Shown here piece by piece: positions 37,401-45,462 of a DNA stretch of 64,000 nucleotides. Position numbers and translations under genes: made by a program. Each line of letters begins with the position of its first letter. Within the stretch, counting starts at the first letter, position 1. This stretch comes from Planctomicrobium piriforme (GTDB lineage Bacteria; Planctomycetota; Planctomycetia; Pirellulales; UBA1268), in NCBI GenBank assembly GCA_945861585.1, contig CAMAVC010000003.1:1-64000 (forward strand). The letters run 5' to 3'. The notes under the pieces are model-generated. The model was not told the DNA's origin. It did no database searches and was given only the letters and a program-made list of their open reading frames with translations.

Positions 37401-37657
37401 TGCCGCCACTGCTGTGGCATCTTCGGATCGACGAGCGACACGCCGCGCACGACGATGCCCTCCCCTTCCACGAGGCTCGCACCCTGCACCTGCACGGTGA
37501 GCGTGGGAAACTGTTTCGCGAGCCGGGCCTCCACGCGTCCGCGCACCTCCTCGCCGATCCGGCTCGACCCGATGGCGCCGGCCGCGACGACGCCGGCCAC
37601 CGTCACGGGCACGGCCCAGCGCACGAGGGTCCAGAGCGTGTCGGCGAGCGAGTTCAC
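34454..37657 (-). CDS. Large AsmA/TamB-like membrane-anchored protein
   Basis: A 1067-residue protein with one N-terminal transmembrane helix (WAVPVTVAGVVAAGAIG) and a long chain of beta-strand units rich in short G-x-hydrophobic repeats, as in AsmA-like proteins that bridge inner and outer membrane and carry lipids. The C-terminal portion has the AsmA-type block DIYELPVIVALLKVLR followed by SSLVDFRVEGPHAYLDNIEL. Repeating elements such as FPYRLD/FPYPLS/FPYRLE (three times between residues 400 and 670) point to internal duplications. The start codon is GTG 37657 without a clear ribosome binding site. It is divergent from the MFS gene. Confidence 0.85.
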   Translation of the reverse strand: MNSLADTLWTLVRWAVPVTVAGVVAAGAIGSSRIGEEVRGRVEARLAKQFPTLTVQVQGASLVEGEGIVVRGVSLVDPKMPQQWRQIVWVDEIRLACTTSLTELATGPPRITAVRLRRPVVHAVRQTDGAWNLQKLFGEAAPGGLVPVSVEDATLLVDDPGRQLRSTLRQVSLDVQPDGQAAGTAIVRGSASGDRFERLAFQGRVTPQSGQFEMQGQIESLDVSNRLVAFLAVADERLAATHVQDWLAGLRGRGHVQWQAAGSVRAPAAIAFTAAGSLESGRFEHRSLPFALSDLTATFRADRGGIHVERFEAHSGSTLVRGGGRLTGWASDADFDVTVEAERLTVSRQWEAHLPERFAAHWRKVLPAGEVDVVATVRRRAGRIDPTLSVRCRNASLTHYRFPYRLDRTVGTVVLQGEQLSIHLTGQAGGHPVQVQGAFRTGGEGMPGFLEVRGDGMRIDDALLAALPARSAAIVKSLHAQGTFDFAFRHDRGPQLPGGHANTLGIRLVQCSMSYTGFPYPLSNVSGTVRMDRGQWTIKDVVGSNDTGVVRCNGSLVPKAGDDGDLTLHLAGSGVVLDRELRDALPRTMVRIWDDIDPRGNAEFTATVRHQVKARKTDVALEATPQGDTVSIEPAWFPYRLEQLRGRLTWRDGLLRFDGVRGVHDRTTVATDGVCRFGADGGWHVSFERLAADRFRADHDVLQALPAGLQQALASVRPRGLLSLTGSVDIYAVQPAGDPGQPRPADAPAPAAAWDLHLDMEQGSLDVGVALEHVHGGVHLTGKTDGRAWQTDGEIALDSAIWRGVQLTGVEGPLAMDQAGVRFGMPAGAKHGRPRRLAARVAGGTVFVDGSVAAGDSGTFTVAASLADAELERLAADSAASLAGTAATQRYRGKVFGAIEVSGSRAGMHSLAGRGQLRLRDADIYELPVIVALLKVLRVKAPDRKAFSSSLVDFRVEGPHAYLDNIELSGDAISLVGNGEVDMEGQMQMTFRSIMGDSETQLPVMKRVLGGASGQFMLVHVDGTLAQPDISTEAFPTLSAALQQLQAQRRGPDSLRAAAAARRENRR

Positions 37658-37829
37658 TGGAAGTGCCGGAAGGGGTCGGGCGCAGGGGGGCGGGACAATA
37701 CGTTCCCGACCGGAAGCCAGTCAATCGGCGCCGGGCCCCTCCTGGCCTGCCGATTTCCCGCCGTTCCCGCCGCCTGCGCCCCTTGCTATAGTTCCCGCTT
37801 GTCTCATCAACCATCTTCGGGGCAGACGC

Positions 37830-39518
37830 ATGCACGCGACCCACCACGATGCCGGCACGAACGGCACGGTTTCCAACGCCCAGCGGCTGCTGTGGGCCGG
37901 ATTCATGGCGATCCTCGCCGCCGGCGTCGGCTTCTCGATCCGCGCGGGCATCCTCGGCCAGTGGGCCGAACAGTACGGCTTCACGCAGACCGAACTCGGA
38001 GCCATCACCGGCGGCGGCCTCACCGGCTTCGGGATCATCATCCTGCTCTCGAGCCTGATCGCCGACCGGATCGGCTTCGGGCCGCTGATGTTCGCCGCCT
38101 TCGTGATGCACCTCGTGTCGGCCGGGCTCACGCTCGCGACGGGCGCAGCGTTCGCCGCCGGCGGCAAACCGCTCGCCTTCCAGTGTCTGTTTTGGGGCAT
38201 GTTCCTGTTCGCGATCGGCAACGGCATCGCCGAAGCGGTCGTCAACCCACTCGTGGCGACGCTGTTCCCCAAGAACAAGACGCACTATCTCAACATTCTC
38301 CACGCCGGCTGGCCGGGCGGCCTGATCCTCGGCGGCCTCGCGAGCTATTTTCTCACCGGCGGCGCCGACACGAAACCCGTCGCCTGGCAGGTGCAGATCT
38401 CGCTGTTTCTCATCCCGGTCGCGCTCTACGGCCTGATGATGCTCGGCCAGCGATTCCCGAAGAGCGAGGCGAGCAGTTCGGGCGTGTCGTACAAAGACAT
38501 GCTCGGCGAGCTTGGCCTGATCGGGGCGGCGGTGATCTGCGGCCTGCTCGCGCTGTTCTTCAAGAGCGACCTCGGGCTGTCGCCGATCGTGGCAGCCGGC
38601 ATCGCCACGGCGCTCCTCGCCGTCTTCGGCGCCGCCACGGGCTTTCGCTTCGGCCACGTCCTCCTGGCGTTCCTGCTTCTGATCCACGCGCTCGTCGGCT
38701 ACGTGGAGCTCGGCACCGACTCCTGGATCTCGAAGATCACCGGCACGATCATGGCCAATCCCGCCAACGGGCTGTTGCTCTTCGTCTACACGTCGGGCCT
38801 GATGTTCGTGCTGCGGTTTTTCGCGGGGCCGATCGTGGAGAAGATCTCGCCACTCGGCCTGCTGGCCGTGTCGGCCGTGTTCGGGGCTGCGGGGCTGACG
38901 CTCCTTGGCAACGCTCAAGGCGCGATCATGTGCGTGATCGCGGCGACCGTTTACGGCATCGGCAAGACCTTCCTCTGGCCGACGATGCTCGCGGTGGTGA
39001 GCGAGCAGTTTCCGAAGGGGGGCGCGATCACGATCGGCGCGGCCGGTGGCGTCGGCATGCTCTCGGCTGGGCTGCTCGGCGGCCCGGGCATCGGCTTTCT
39101 CCAGGATCAGAACGCCTCGGCCAATCTCGCTCAGGCGAATCCGGCGGTGTACGAACGCTACAAGGCACCAAAGGAAAACGAGTTTCTCTGGATGAAGACC
39201 GTGGGCCTCGACGGTGCCAAGGTGGGCGTGCTCGAGGATGGCGGCAAGGAGGCGGAGCGGGCGCTCGAACTGATGCGCCAGGAGCAGGCCAAGCCCGAGG
39301 CGATCGCGGCCCAGCAGACGCTCGTCGACTGGTGGAAGAGCTCCCAGGGATCGGCCGCAACCGACAAGCCGCTCGTCGAGGCGGCAGGCCTCTTCGGAGG
39401 CCGCCGGGCGCTCACGCTGACGGCCCTGGTGCCCGCCGCGATGTTCGTCTGCTATTCACTGCTGCTGGGATGGTTTCGGATGCGAGGCGGATACCAGGCC
39501 CGCGGCATGCATCATTGA
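37830..39518 (+). CDS. MFS transporter with a large C-terminal loop
   Basis: A 562-residue transporter of the major facilitator superfamily with twelve predicted helices. The N-half has QTELGAITGGGLTGFGI and a RIGF loop; the second half has GPIVEKISPLG. Between helices 11 and 12 lies a hydrophilic insertion of about 110 residues, starting GFLQDQNAS and containing ENEFLWMKTVGLDGAKVG; this makes the protein longer than typical sugar permeases. Substrate unknown, sugar likely from the general resemblance to nucleoside/sugar porters. A TATAGT hexamer at 37787-37792 may be its -10 box. Confidence 0.88.
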   Translation: MHATHHDAGTNGTVSNAQRLLWAGFMAILAAGVGFSIRAGILGQWAEQYGFTQTELGAITGGGLTGFGIIILLSSLIADRIGFGPLMFAAFVMHLVSAGLTLATGAAFAAGGKPLAFQCLFWGMFLFAIGNGIAEAVVNPLVATLFPKNKTHYLNILHAGWPGGLILGGLASYFLTGGADTKPVAWQVQISLFLIPVALYGLMMLGQRFPKSEASSSGVSYKDMLGELGLIGAAVICGLLALFFKSDLGLSPIVAAGIATALLAVFGAATGFRFGHVLLAFLLLIHALVGYVELGTDSWISKITGTIMANPANGLLLFVYTSGLMFVLRFFAGPIVEKISPLGLLAVSAVFGAAGLTLLGNAQGAIMCVIAATVYGIGKTFLWPTMLAVVSEQFPKGGAITIGAAGGVGMLSAGLLGGPGIGFLQDQNASANLAQANPAVYERYKAPKENEFLWMKTVGLDGAKVGVLEDGGKEAERALELMRQEQAKPEAIAAQQTLVDWWKSSQGSAATDKPLVEAAGLFGGRRALTLTALVPAAMFVCYSLLLGWFRMRGGYQARGMHH

Positions 39519-40546
39519 GCCGGTGACGCCGCCGGCACGCGCAGCGTCAGTTCGAGGCGTCGGCCCGCCGCCAACCGGGCCCGCACTCCCCCGGGCAAAT
39601 CCAGCGCTGCCTGGTCGGGCTCGTCGCCCCGTCCGACGGCCGCGATGAGCCCGGCGAGCGCCGCATAGTGCCTCGCTGTCATGTGCCGGCGCGGCCAGCC
39701 CTCCCGGTCCCAGAGCACCACGAGCACGTGACCAAGCAGGTGGTCATCGAGGGGCGCGAGCGCGACAGCTTCGAGGCCGACGCTCCCATCGGCATGCCGC
39801 CGGGCATGCGCATCGAGCAAGGCGGCAGCGGCGCTCTCGAGCGCTGCCGCCACACCGGCCGCCTGGAGGCCCAGCCGCACGAGCGCGTCGATCGCGCCGG
39901 GATAGGGGCCGTGGGTCGCGGCAGCGAGGAGCTCGTGCCGGAGGAAATTGCGGGCGTACCGCGGATCGGCATTCGTGGCATCCTCACGCCACGCTTCCCC
40001 CTCGGCTTCAAGGAAAGCGCGGCCCAGCGCCCGAGGCAGCGTGAGCATCGGTCGCATGAGGGCGACGCCGTCGGCAAGAGCACGGCTCGGCCGCATGCCG
40101 GCGAGCCCCACGACCCCGGTGCCGCGCAGGGCACGATGCAGGATCGTCTCAGCCTGGTCGTCTGCCGTATGCCCCACCACGACATGCCGGGCAGCGTGCG
40201 CATGAGCCACATGCATGAAGAAGTCGTAGCGCAGCCGCCGCGCCCGTGCCTCGACCCCTTCCCCACGGCCCTCGGAATCGTCACGCACGGCGAGCGCCCG
40301 CGACTCGCACCGCACACCGAGCCGACCGGCAAGGGCCGACACGAACTTCCGATCCTCATCGGCCTCCGGCCGCAGGTCGTGGCAGGCATGGGCGACCACG
40401 AGCCGCGCGTCGGGCGGTGCCAGCCGTGCGAGCCCCACGAGCAAGGCCACGCTGTCAGCCCCTCCCGAAACAGCCACGATGGCGGGCGACTCCCACAAGC
40501 CCGTGCGAGGCAAGGCAGCCGACAGGGATGTGAGAAACGGATGCAT
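39512..40546 (-). CDS. tilS: tRNA(Ile)-lysidine synthetase
   Basis: Modifies C34 of the CAU-anticodon isoleucine tRNA to lysidine with ATP, an essential decoding step. The 344-residue protein has the PP-loop SGGADS (residues 27-32), the conserved HDLRPEADED and VVGHTADDQAETILHRALRGTG segment (cut: HTADDQAETIL), and the REDATNADPRYARNFLRHEL motif (cut: DATNADPRYARNFLRH). The C-terminal tRNA-binding part is short. GGGGAG stands before the ATG at 40546. Its stop overlaps the converging MFS gene by seven bases. Confidence 0.95.
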   Translation of the reverse strand: MHPFLTSLSAALPRTGLWESPAIVAVSGGADSVALLVGLARLAPPDARLVVAHACHDLRPEADEDRKFVSALAGRLGVRCESRALAVRDDSEGRGEGVEARARRLRYDFFMHVAHAHAARHVVVGHTADDQAETILHRALRGTGVVGLAGMRPSRALADGVALMRPMLTLPRALGRAFLEAEGEAWREDATNADPRYARNFLRHELLAAATHGPYPGAIDALVRLGLQAAGVAAALESAAAALLDAHARRHADGSVGLEAVALAPLDDHLLGHVLVVLWDREGWPRRHMTARHYAALAGLIAAVGRGDEPDQAALDLPGGVRARLAAGRRLELTLRVPAASPAQ

Positions 40547-40701
40547 GGCGCAGCTCCCCTGGCAAGGATACCCGTTTTGCCCCTCGATTTTGCCTGCGGC
40601 AAGCGGCATTGAGCCGATCCGGCCATCCCGACTACCCTCCCCGGCCCCGGCCCGGCCGCACCCACGGCCCACCGGCAGACCATCACGCGAAGGAAGAGTG
40701 C

Positions 40702-41349
40702 ATGCCCAGCCACACCGTCCGTTGCGCCCGGCCGATCCTCCTTCTAGCCGTGGCGATGCTCGTCGCCTGCTCCGGCTGCTCGACGCTCCTCACGGCCGCC
40801 TACATCCTGATGCCCGAAGACACGCCCGCCGAGTTCAAGGGGCTCAAAGGGAAACACGTGGCCGTGGTCTGCAAGCCTATCGTGGAGCTCGAATACGCCG
40901 ACGCCGGTTCGTCGCGCGAGCTCGCCGTCACCGTCGGCTCGCTCATCCAGCAGCACGTGCGCAAGTCGCACATCATCGACCAGCAGGAAGTGGCCCGCTG
41001 GATCGACGAGCATGCCTGGGTCGACTACCCCACCGTCGGCAAGGCTCTCGATGCCGATATGGTGGTGGGCATCGACCTCGAGGAGTTCCGGCTCCACGAA
41101 GGCATGACCCTCTACCGGGGCCGGGCGTCCGCCCACGTGCGCGTGTTCGACGTCGCCGCCGGCAAGGTCGTGTTCGAGAAGCGGTTCGACGACTTTCAGT
41201 ATCCGGCCGACGGCGCGATCCCCACGAGCGACCGCACGGAGCCGCAGTTCCGCGCGATGTTTCTCCAGATCCTCGCCGGCCGCATCGCCCGCAGCTTCCA
41301 CGCCTACGACAGCCGCACGAGCTTCGCCGAAGACAATTTAACCTTCTAG
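40702..41349 (+). CDS. Lipoprotein of unknown function
   Basis: A 215-residue predicted lipoprotein, lipobox VACSGC near residue 26. AAGGAAG precedes ATG 40702. The mature part is alpha/beta: HVAVVCKPIVELEY, IIDQQEVARWIDEH, ADMVVGIDLEEFRLHEGMTL (20 residues). It resembles small planctomycete lipoproteins built like the CsgG or curli-secretion type N-domain, but I cannot assign a family. Followed after 56 bases by the end of the converging STELLO-like gene; a CCTGTC-GCCAT-GACAGG hairpin at 41372-41388 lies between them. Confidence 0.82.
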   Translation: MPSHTVRCARPILLLAVAMLVACSGCSTLLTAAYILMPEDTPAEFKGLKGKHVAVVCKPIVELEYADAGSSRELAVTVGSLIQQHVRKSHIIDQQEVARWIDEHAWVDYPTVGKALDADMVVGIDLEEFRLHEGMTLYRGRASAHVRVFDVAAGKVVFEKRFDDFQYPADGAIPTSDRTEPQFRAMFLQILAGRIARSFHAYDSRTSFAEDNLTF

Positions 41350-41405
41350 CTTCACGCGAAACATCGGCATCCTGTCGCCATGACAGGGACGCGATGGCGC
41401 AGCTG

Positions 41406-42410
41406 CTATTCGGGTCCGCGCTCGACGCGGATGGCATCGAGGTCATGAAGCCAGGCCGAGAGGATCGCGAGTTCCTGCCGCGGAACGATTTCCGCGGCCA
41501 CGAGCGCCCGGTATGCCTCGAAGAGCTTGCTGGGGATGTCCGGGCAATCGGCGATGGCTCGCGTCACGACCGCGATCACCCTCTCTCCATGCACATACAT
41601 TGGGATCTCGTCCTCGAAGTCTCGCCACAGGTCGTGGGCGTTCCTTCTCTGATCCACGGTCGCTCCGGTGAAGCCCAGTCGATATCCCTCCGACCACATG
41701 ATCGGCTGCGCCACCAGCCCCCGAAGGATGTCCGTGAAGCGAAAGCTCACACAGGCGGGAAGGTAGAGGAGCGGAAAGAGTTCCCTGCGCCAGGCGGTGT
41801 TCTGGCTGTTGAAGGGTGAAAGGACGCCTTCCGCCAAACTGACCGGTGCCCGCGCTGCGAATGACACCGGCTCCCGGTGCGTGAGCCGGTAGAGCGCGTC
41901 GACATCCGGATCGCCATCTGCCAGGCCCTGCCACACGCCCACGCGGCTGATCCGTGTCGAGCGGTCGACCTCGACCGGACGGCTGTCGTCGATCAGCCGC
42001 AATGGCAGGCCCCGCGGCCAGATCCGGCCGGACGTGAACAAGCGGTAGATATTCACGAACCCCGCAGGCCCCGTGACGACGTCGCAGGCGAACTCGAAAC
42101 CGGGAAACTCCCATTCGGCCTTGGGGATGTTGTCGTCGTCGGTATCGACGATGACGTCGACGTCGCGCATGGCTGCCAGCAGATATCCGACCATCTTCCG
42201 CGTGTAGTGGTTGCGGGGGAGGAGCTCGACGGTTCGAAACGGAAGCGATTCCTGTTCCGTGAGGCTGACAAACATCGCTCCCGGGCACTGCCACTCCCTG
42301 GGCGTTTTCGCATCGCCCACCACGAGCACGTTTCCAGGCGACCGTCGGGCGAACGCCGCGACGGCCTCCGTCGGAGGATTTATCGAGGTGATGACGATGC
42401 AGTTCCCCAT
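41406..42410 (-). CDS. STELLO/DUF288-like putative glycosyltransferase
   Basis: A 334-residue protein that resembles the catalytic-like domain of plant STELLO proteins (DUF288). Visible words are IVITSINPPTEAVAAFA at the N-terminus, VIVDTDDDNIP near residue 90 with a DxD-type acidic cluster, SPFNSQNTAWRRELFPLLYL near residue 205 and FTDILRGLVAQPIMW. In Arabidopsis, STELLO proteins sit in the Golgi and help assemble cellulose synthase; their enzymatic activity is unproven. A bacterial role in surface polysaccharide is an inference. ATG 42410 is used; ATG 42425 is also in frame. It overlaps the upstream gene by 31 bases and probably shares its mRNA. Confidence 0.78.
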   Translation of the reverse strand: MGNCIVITSINPPTEAVAAFARRSPGNVLVVGDAKTPREWQCPGAMFVSLTEQESLPFRTVELLPRNHYTRKMVGYLLAAMRDVDVIVDTDDDNIPKAEWEFPGFEFACDVVTGPAGFVNIYRLFTSGRIWPRGLPLRLIDDSRPVEVDRSTRISRVGVWQGLADGDPDVDALYRLTHREPVSFAARAPVSLAEGVLSPFNSQNTAWRRELFPLLYLPACVSFRFTDILRGLVAQPIMWSEGYRLGFTGATVDQRRNAHDLWRDFEDEIPMYVHGERVIAVVTRAIADCPDIPSKLFEAYRALVAAEIVPRQELAILSAWLHDLDAIRVERGPE

Positions 42411-43276
42411 GGCTCCGTATCCCATTGCGACAGCTTGATCGGGTGCAGGTAGAGATGCTGGTCTGGAAACTCATCCAGCAGTCGCCGGAGCGACCCTCCG
42501 TAGCAGTCGAGGATCGCCCGGTCCTCGGCCGTCCAGAGAGCCCGCCCCTGATACGGGAGCGACTGCTCCGTGACAATTCGATCAGCCGCCAACACGAGCG
42601 CCGTGGGGATTGCCAGTTCCACGAACAACCGCCCCACGGCGAACAATCCGCAGAGGTGCGCGAATGGCTGGATGCACTGCCGACTGACGGCGAAGATGTC
42701 GGAGTAGCCACCGACCAGCGGATAGCGCATGGCATACCGCACCCTGCGTTCGGCGTCGGTGGCGGGCTGCCTATTCATGACCTGGAAATACGTGAGCGGC
42801 TCAGCCGTCAGCCCGAAGCGGGCGAAGCGGGCGGCCACCGTGGATGCATCGGGCAACGACCCGACGATCTGGGCTCCCGGGACGCTGGGATTCCAGCGGG
42901 CAGCCTCGGTCGCTCGTGGCCAATACTCCGTGAGTCTGTGAAGCTCGACGAATCCTGGCAGAAAGCAGGCGTCGGGACCCAACCGCAGTCGCTCCCGATA
43001 GGTGTCCTCGGAGATGTCGGGCCGCAGCAGGAGATCGTCCGCCACGAACAGGTAGTGGTCGAATGCATCGTCGACGATGCGGGAGATCGCCTGGCAGACA
43101 TACCCCTGGAAACAACGACTGTTTTCGTAGACCGGCACGACATGCGGTGCCGACCCCGTGTAGAAGGGAGCGAGGTGCCGGATGTGACGAAACCGGCTGC
43201 CGTACAGCCTGTCGAGCGTGGCGATGTTCGCATAATGTGGATGATTGTGAATGATCACCAACACAACGCTGCCCAT
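42380..43276 (-). CDS. Glycosyltransferase-like partner of the STELLO-like gene
   Basis: A 298-residue protein starting VVLVIIHNHPHYANI, with HYLFVADDLLLRPDI near residue 75 (an acidic pair after a strand, as in GT-A enzymes), FLPGFVELHRL and YPLVGGYSDIFAVSR. I do not recognise a family. GAGGT precedes ATG 43276. It overlaps the STELLO-like gene and lies 44 bases after the von Willebrand A gene, so the three appear co-transcribed. Confidence 0.72.
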   Translation of the reverse strand: MGSVVLVIIHNHPHYANIATLDRLYGSRFRHIRHLAPFYTGSAPHVVPVYENSRCFQGYVCQAISRIVDDAFDHYLFVADDLLLRPDISEDTYRERLRLGPDACFLPGFVELHRLTEYWPRATEAARWNPSVPGAQIVGSLPDASTVAARFARFGLTAEPLTYFQVMNRQPATDAERRVRYAMRYPLVGGYSDIFAVSRQCIQPFAHLCGLFAVGRLFVELAIPTALVLAADRIVTEQSLPYQGRALWTAEDRAILDCYGGSLRRLLDEFPDQHLYLHPIKLSQWDTEPWGTASSSPR

Positions 43277-43320
43277 GGACGACCTCTGGACTGCCGGAAC
43301 CATGCCGCACCGTCGTGCGA

Positions 43321-45294
43321 TCAGAGCCGCTTGGGGTCCCGCTTGAGCTTCGGGGGGCCGAGCATTTTTTTCTTGTCGTCGGCCCGGGCGTTCGGCATGT
43401 TCGGATTGTTGTTGCCCTGCATGCGCTTCTCGCCGTTGACGTCGGTGAACGTTTCGGTCCACTCGTAGCCCAGCGGCATCCGCAGTTCCTCGGCTGCGAG
43501 CAGCGCCCAGGGCGTGCCGGGATGGTCGTCCACCACACGGGTGAGCAGTTCGGCGGCCTGCTTGGCGATTTTCTCGGTGGCCGATCCGACCTTCACGGTA
43601 TCGCTCGGCACGAGCTTCCAGGTGTCGCTCTTGGGGTTCTTGAACGTCATGCCCAGCGACGCCTGAGCGAGCATCAGGTTGTAGGCATCGGTGCGCACCT
43701 TGACGGCAAGCACCCGGCCGAGGGCGAGATCGTAGCCCGCCTGCCAGCGCTTTTCCCGAATCCGCTCCCGGTCCGACTGGCCGCCCTTGAGCAGTTCGTA
43801 GAGGGCGTCGATCTTCGGCTGCAGCCGCGCCGCAGTTTTCTGGGCGTCCCCGAGCAGATTCTTGAGGGCCCCTTCGTCCTTCCGCGGAAACGTCATTTCG
43901 GGCGACTCCATCGGCTCGATCACGGTCTTCCGCGCAGCCTCCACGAGCACCTGCTTGGCGCGATTCTCGGCAAGCTCCTGCTTGAGCTTGGCCTGCGAGA
44001 CGTAATCGGGCTGATAGGCACGCATGACGTCGGCGTCGAAGAAATACCGCAGTTGCGCGGCCATCGGCGCGGTCATCTCGTTGGTCACCCGCCCACGTGC
44101 GCCGCTGTTGGCATGCACACGGAAGTAGATGCCGCCGGTGTCGGCGCAGATCTTCGACAGGCTGAAGGGGCCGAAGCCCGAGTCGATCGCGTCGTCGGCA
44201 AAGCGTCCGGACCGCACGCGGACGACCTCCGGATAGAGCGTCTCGGGCCCCTGCTCGATCACGACCCACTGCTCATCCTGTTCGTACTTGGGGTCGAACT
44301 CGACGTACTTCATCCGCACCTCGGCGAGGCCGAACGGCGCCGGCACCCCCACGACGTACACGGGAATGCCGAGGCCCACGCAATACTTTGTGGTGTCGTC
44401 GGCCTTGTCCTGGTCGTTCCCCACTTCGTCGGTGAAGACGACGATCATTACGTTCCTCTTCGGGGACGACGTGCGGAAGATGCGGGCCGCCTCGGCCGTG
44501 CGGCGGATCGCGGTGAACGTGTTTTCTGATCCGCTCGGATCGACGGGGATCGATTTGATCGCTTTCACGACTTCCTCGACCTCGTCGGTGGGCTTGGGCG
44601 TGACGAGCGACACGCTCTCCCCGAATGCCACCACCATGTTCGTCAGGTCGGGGCGGCGGGCCGACGAGCGGTTGGCACCGAGCTCGTCGAACACGCGGTC
44701 GAGCCGATCGGCGATCTGCTGCCGCTGCGCCGACAGGCTCACCGACTGGTCGAACACCCAGCACACGACGGTCGGCCGCTGGGCGAGCGCGCCGGCGATC
44801 TCGGCGGTGAGATGATCGACGGCTCCGGCGGCGCCCGTCGTGCCGACGCCGACCGATCCCTTCACCGTGACCGAGGCGTCGATCTCCTGTGCCGTGGGCA
44901 GGTCGTCGACTACCTGCAGGGTCAGATCGCTCACGAGATCGGGCTCGGCCTCGACCGACACCACGGAGATCTCCGAAAGGGTCGGCGCGAGCGCCTGGGC
45001 CACGGAGTCGCTCTGGTCGCTCTCGGCGCCTTCCGTCTCCTGCCGTTCGTCGGAGACGGTGATCTCCTGCGGCACGAGCTGCACCTCTTCCTCGGCGGCG
45101 AGCGGGGCCTCGATGACGGTCACGTTGCGAACCGCCTTCGGCGGCTCAGCGAGGCCGGCGAGCGCCAGCCCCAGGAGCACGACCACATGGATCGCGAGAC
45201 TCATGGCCCAGGCTGGTGCGTCGCCATCGAGCGGACCGTCCTCTTCGGCGAAGACGTCCGCCCACCACGCCTGTGCTCGCTGCATCAGATTCAT
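43321..45294 (-). CDS. Membrane-anchored von Willebrand factor A-domain protein
   Basis: A 657-residue protein with one transmembrane helix near residue 35 (MSLAIHVVVLLGLALAGLA), a Glu/Asp-rich stretch to about residue 150, and a vWA domain from about 175 to 380 (VVCWVFDQSVSLSAQ in place of the canonical DxSxS, FTAIRRTAEAARIF, VMIVVFTDEVGND). The MIDAS motif DQSVS keeps the first Asp and both serines. The C-terminal part is helical and Lys/Arg-rich. ATG 45294 chosen; no ribosome binding site is evident. Similar proteins in planctomycetes have unknown roles. Confidence 0.87.
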   Translation of the reverse strand: MNLMQRAQAWWADVFAEEDGPLDGDAPAWAMSLAIHVVVLLGLALAGLAEPPKAVRNVTVIEAPLAAEEEVQLVPQEITVSDERQETEGAESDQSDSVAQALAPTLSEISVVSVEAEPDLVSDLTLQVVDDLPTAQEIDASVTVKGSVGVGTTGAAGAVDHLTAEIAGALAQRPTVVCWVFDQSVSLSAQRQQIADRLDRVFDELGANRSSARRPDLTNMVVAFGESVSLVTPKPTDEVEEVVKAIKSIPVDPSGSENTFTAIRRTAEAARIFRTSSPKRNVMIVVFTDEVGNDQDKADDTTKYCVGLGIPVYVVGVPAPFGLAEVRMKYVEFDPKYEQDEQWVVIEQGPETLYPEVVRVRSGRFADDAIDSGFGPFSLSKICADTGGIYFRVHANSGARGRVTNEMTAPMAAQLRYFFDADVMRAYQPDYVSQAKLKQELAENRAKQVLVEAARKTVIEPMESPEMTFPRKDEGALKNLLGDAQKTAARLQPKIDALYELLKGGQSDRERIREKRWQAGYDLALGRVLAVKVRTDAYNLMLAQASLGMTFKNPKSDTWKLVPSDTVKVGSATEKIAKQAAELLTRVVDDHPGTPWALLAAEELRMPLGYEWTETFTDVNGEKRMQGNNNPNMPNARADDKKKMLGPPKLKRDPKRL

Positions 45295-45462
45295 AGGCGG
45301 CGGTGGCACCCGATGAGGCTGCAGGCCGTGGAAGGCAAGGCTGCTCCGGCCCTGCCCCGACCCCAAACAATGAATTCGTGTGAGAAAGTGTACCTTATTC
45401 CCGGTCCCTGCGGCCCGGCCGGTAGCCGGCTGGGGCCGGTTTCCGCCCCTTGGAACGCGTCC

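Noticed and set aside
34373-39526. Plus-strand open frame of 1717 codons
   Set aside because: It runs antisense through the AsmA-like gene and out of frame through the MFS gene; both of those have clear family motifs.
41372-41388. CCTGTC-GCCAT-GACAGG hairpin as an intrinsic terminator
   Set aside because: Only six pairs and no T tract on either strand; noted in the neighbouring entry but not called.
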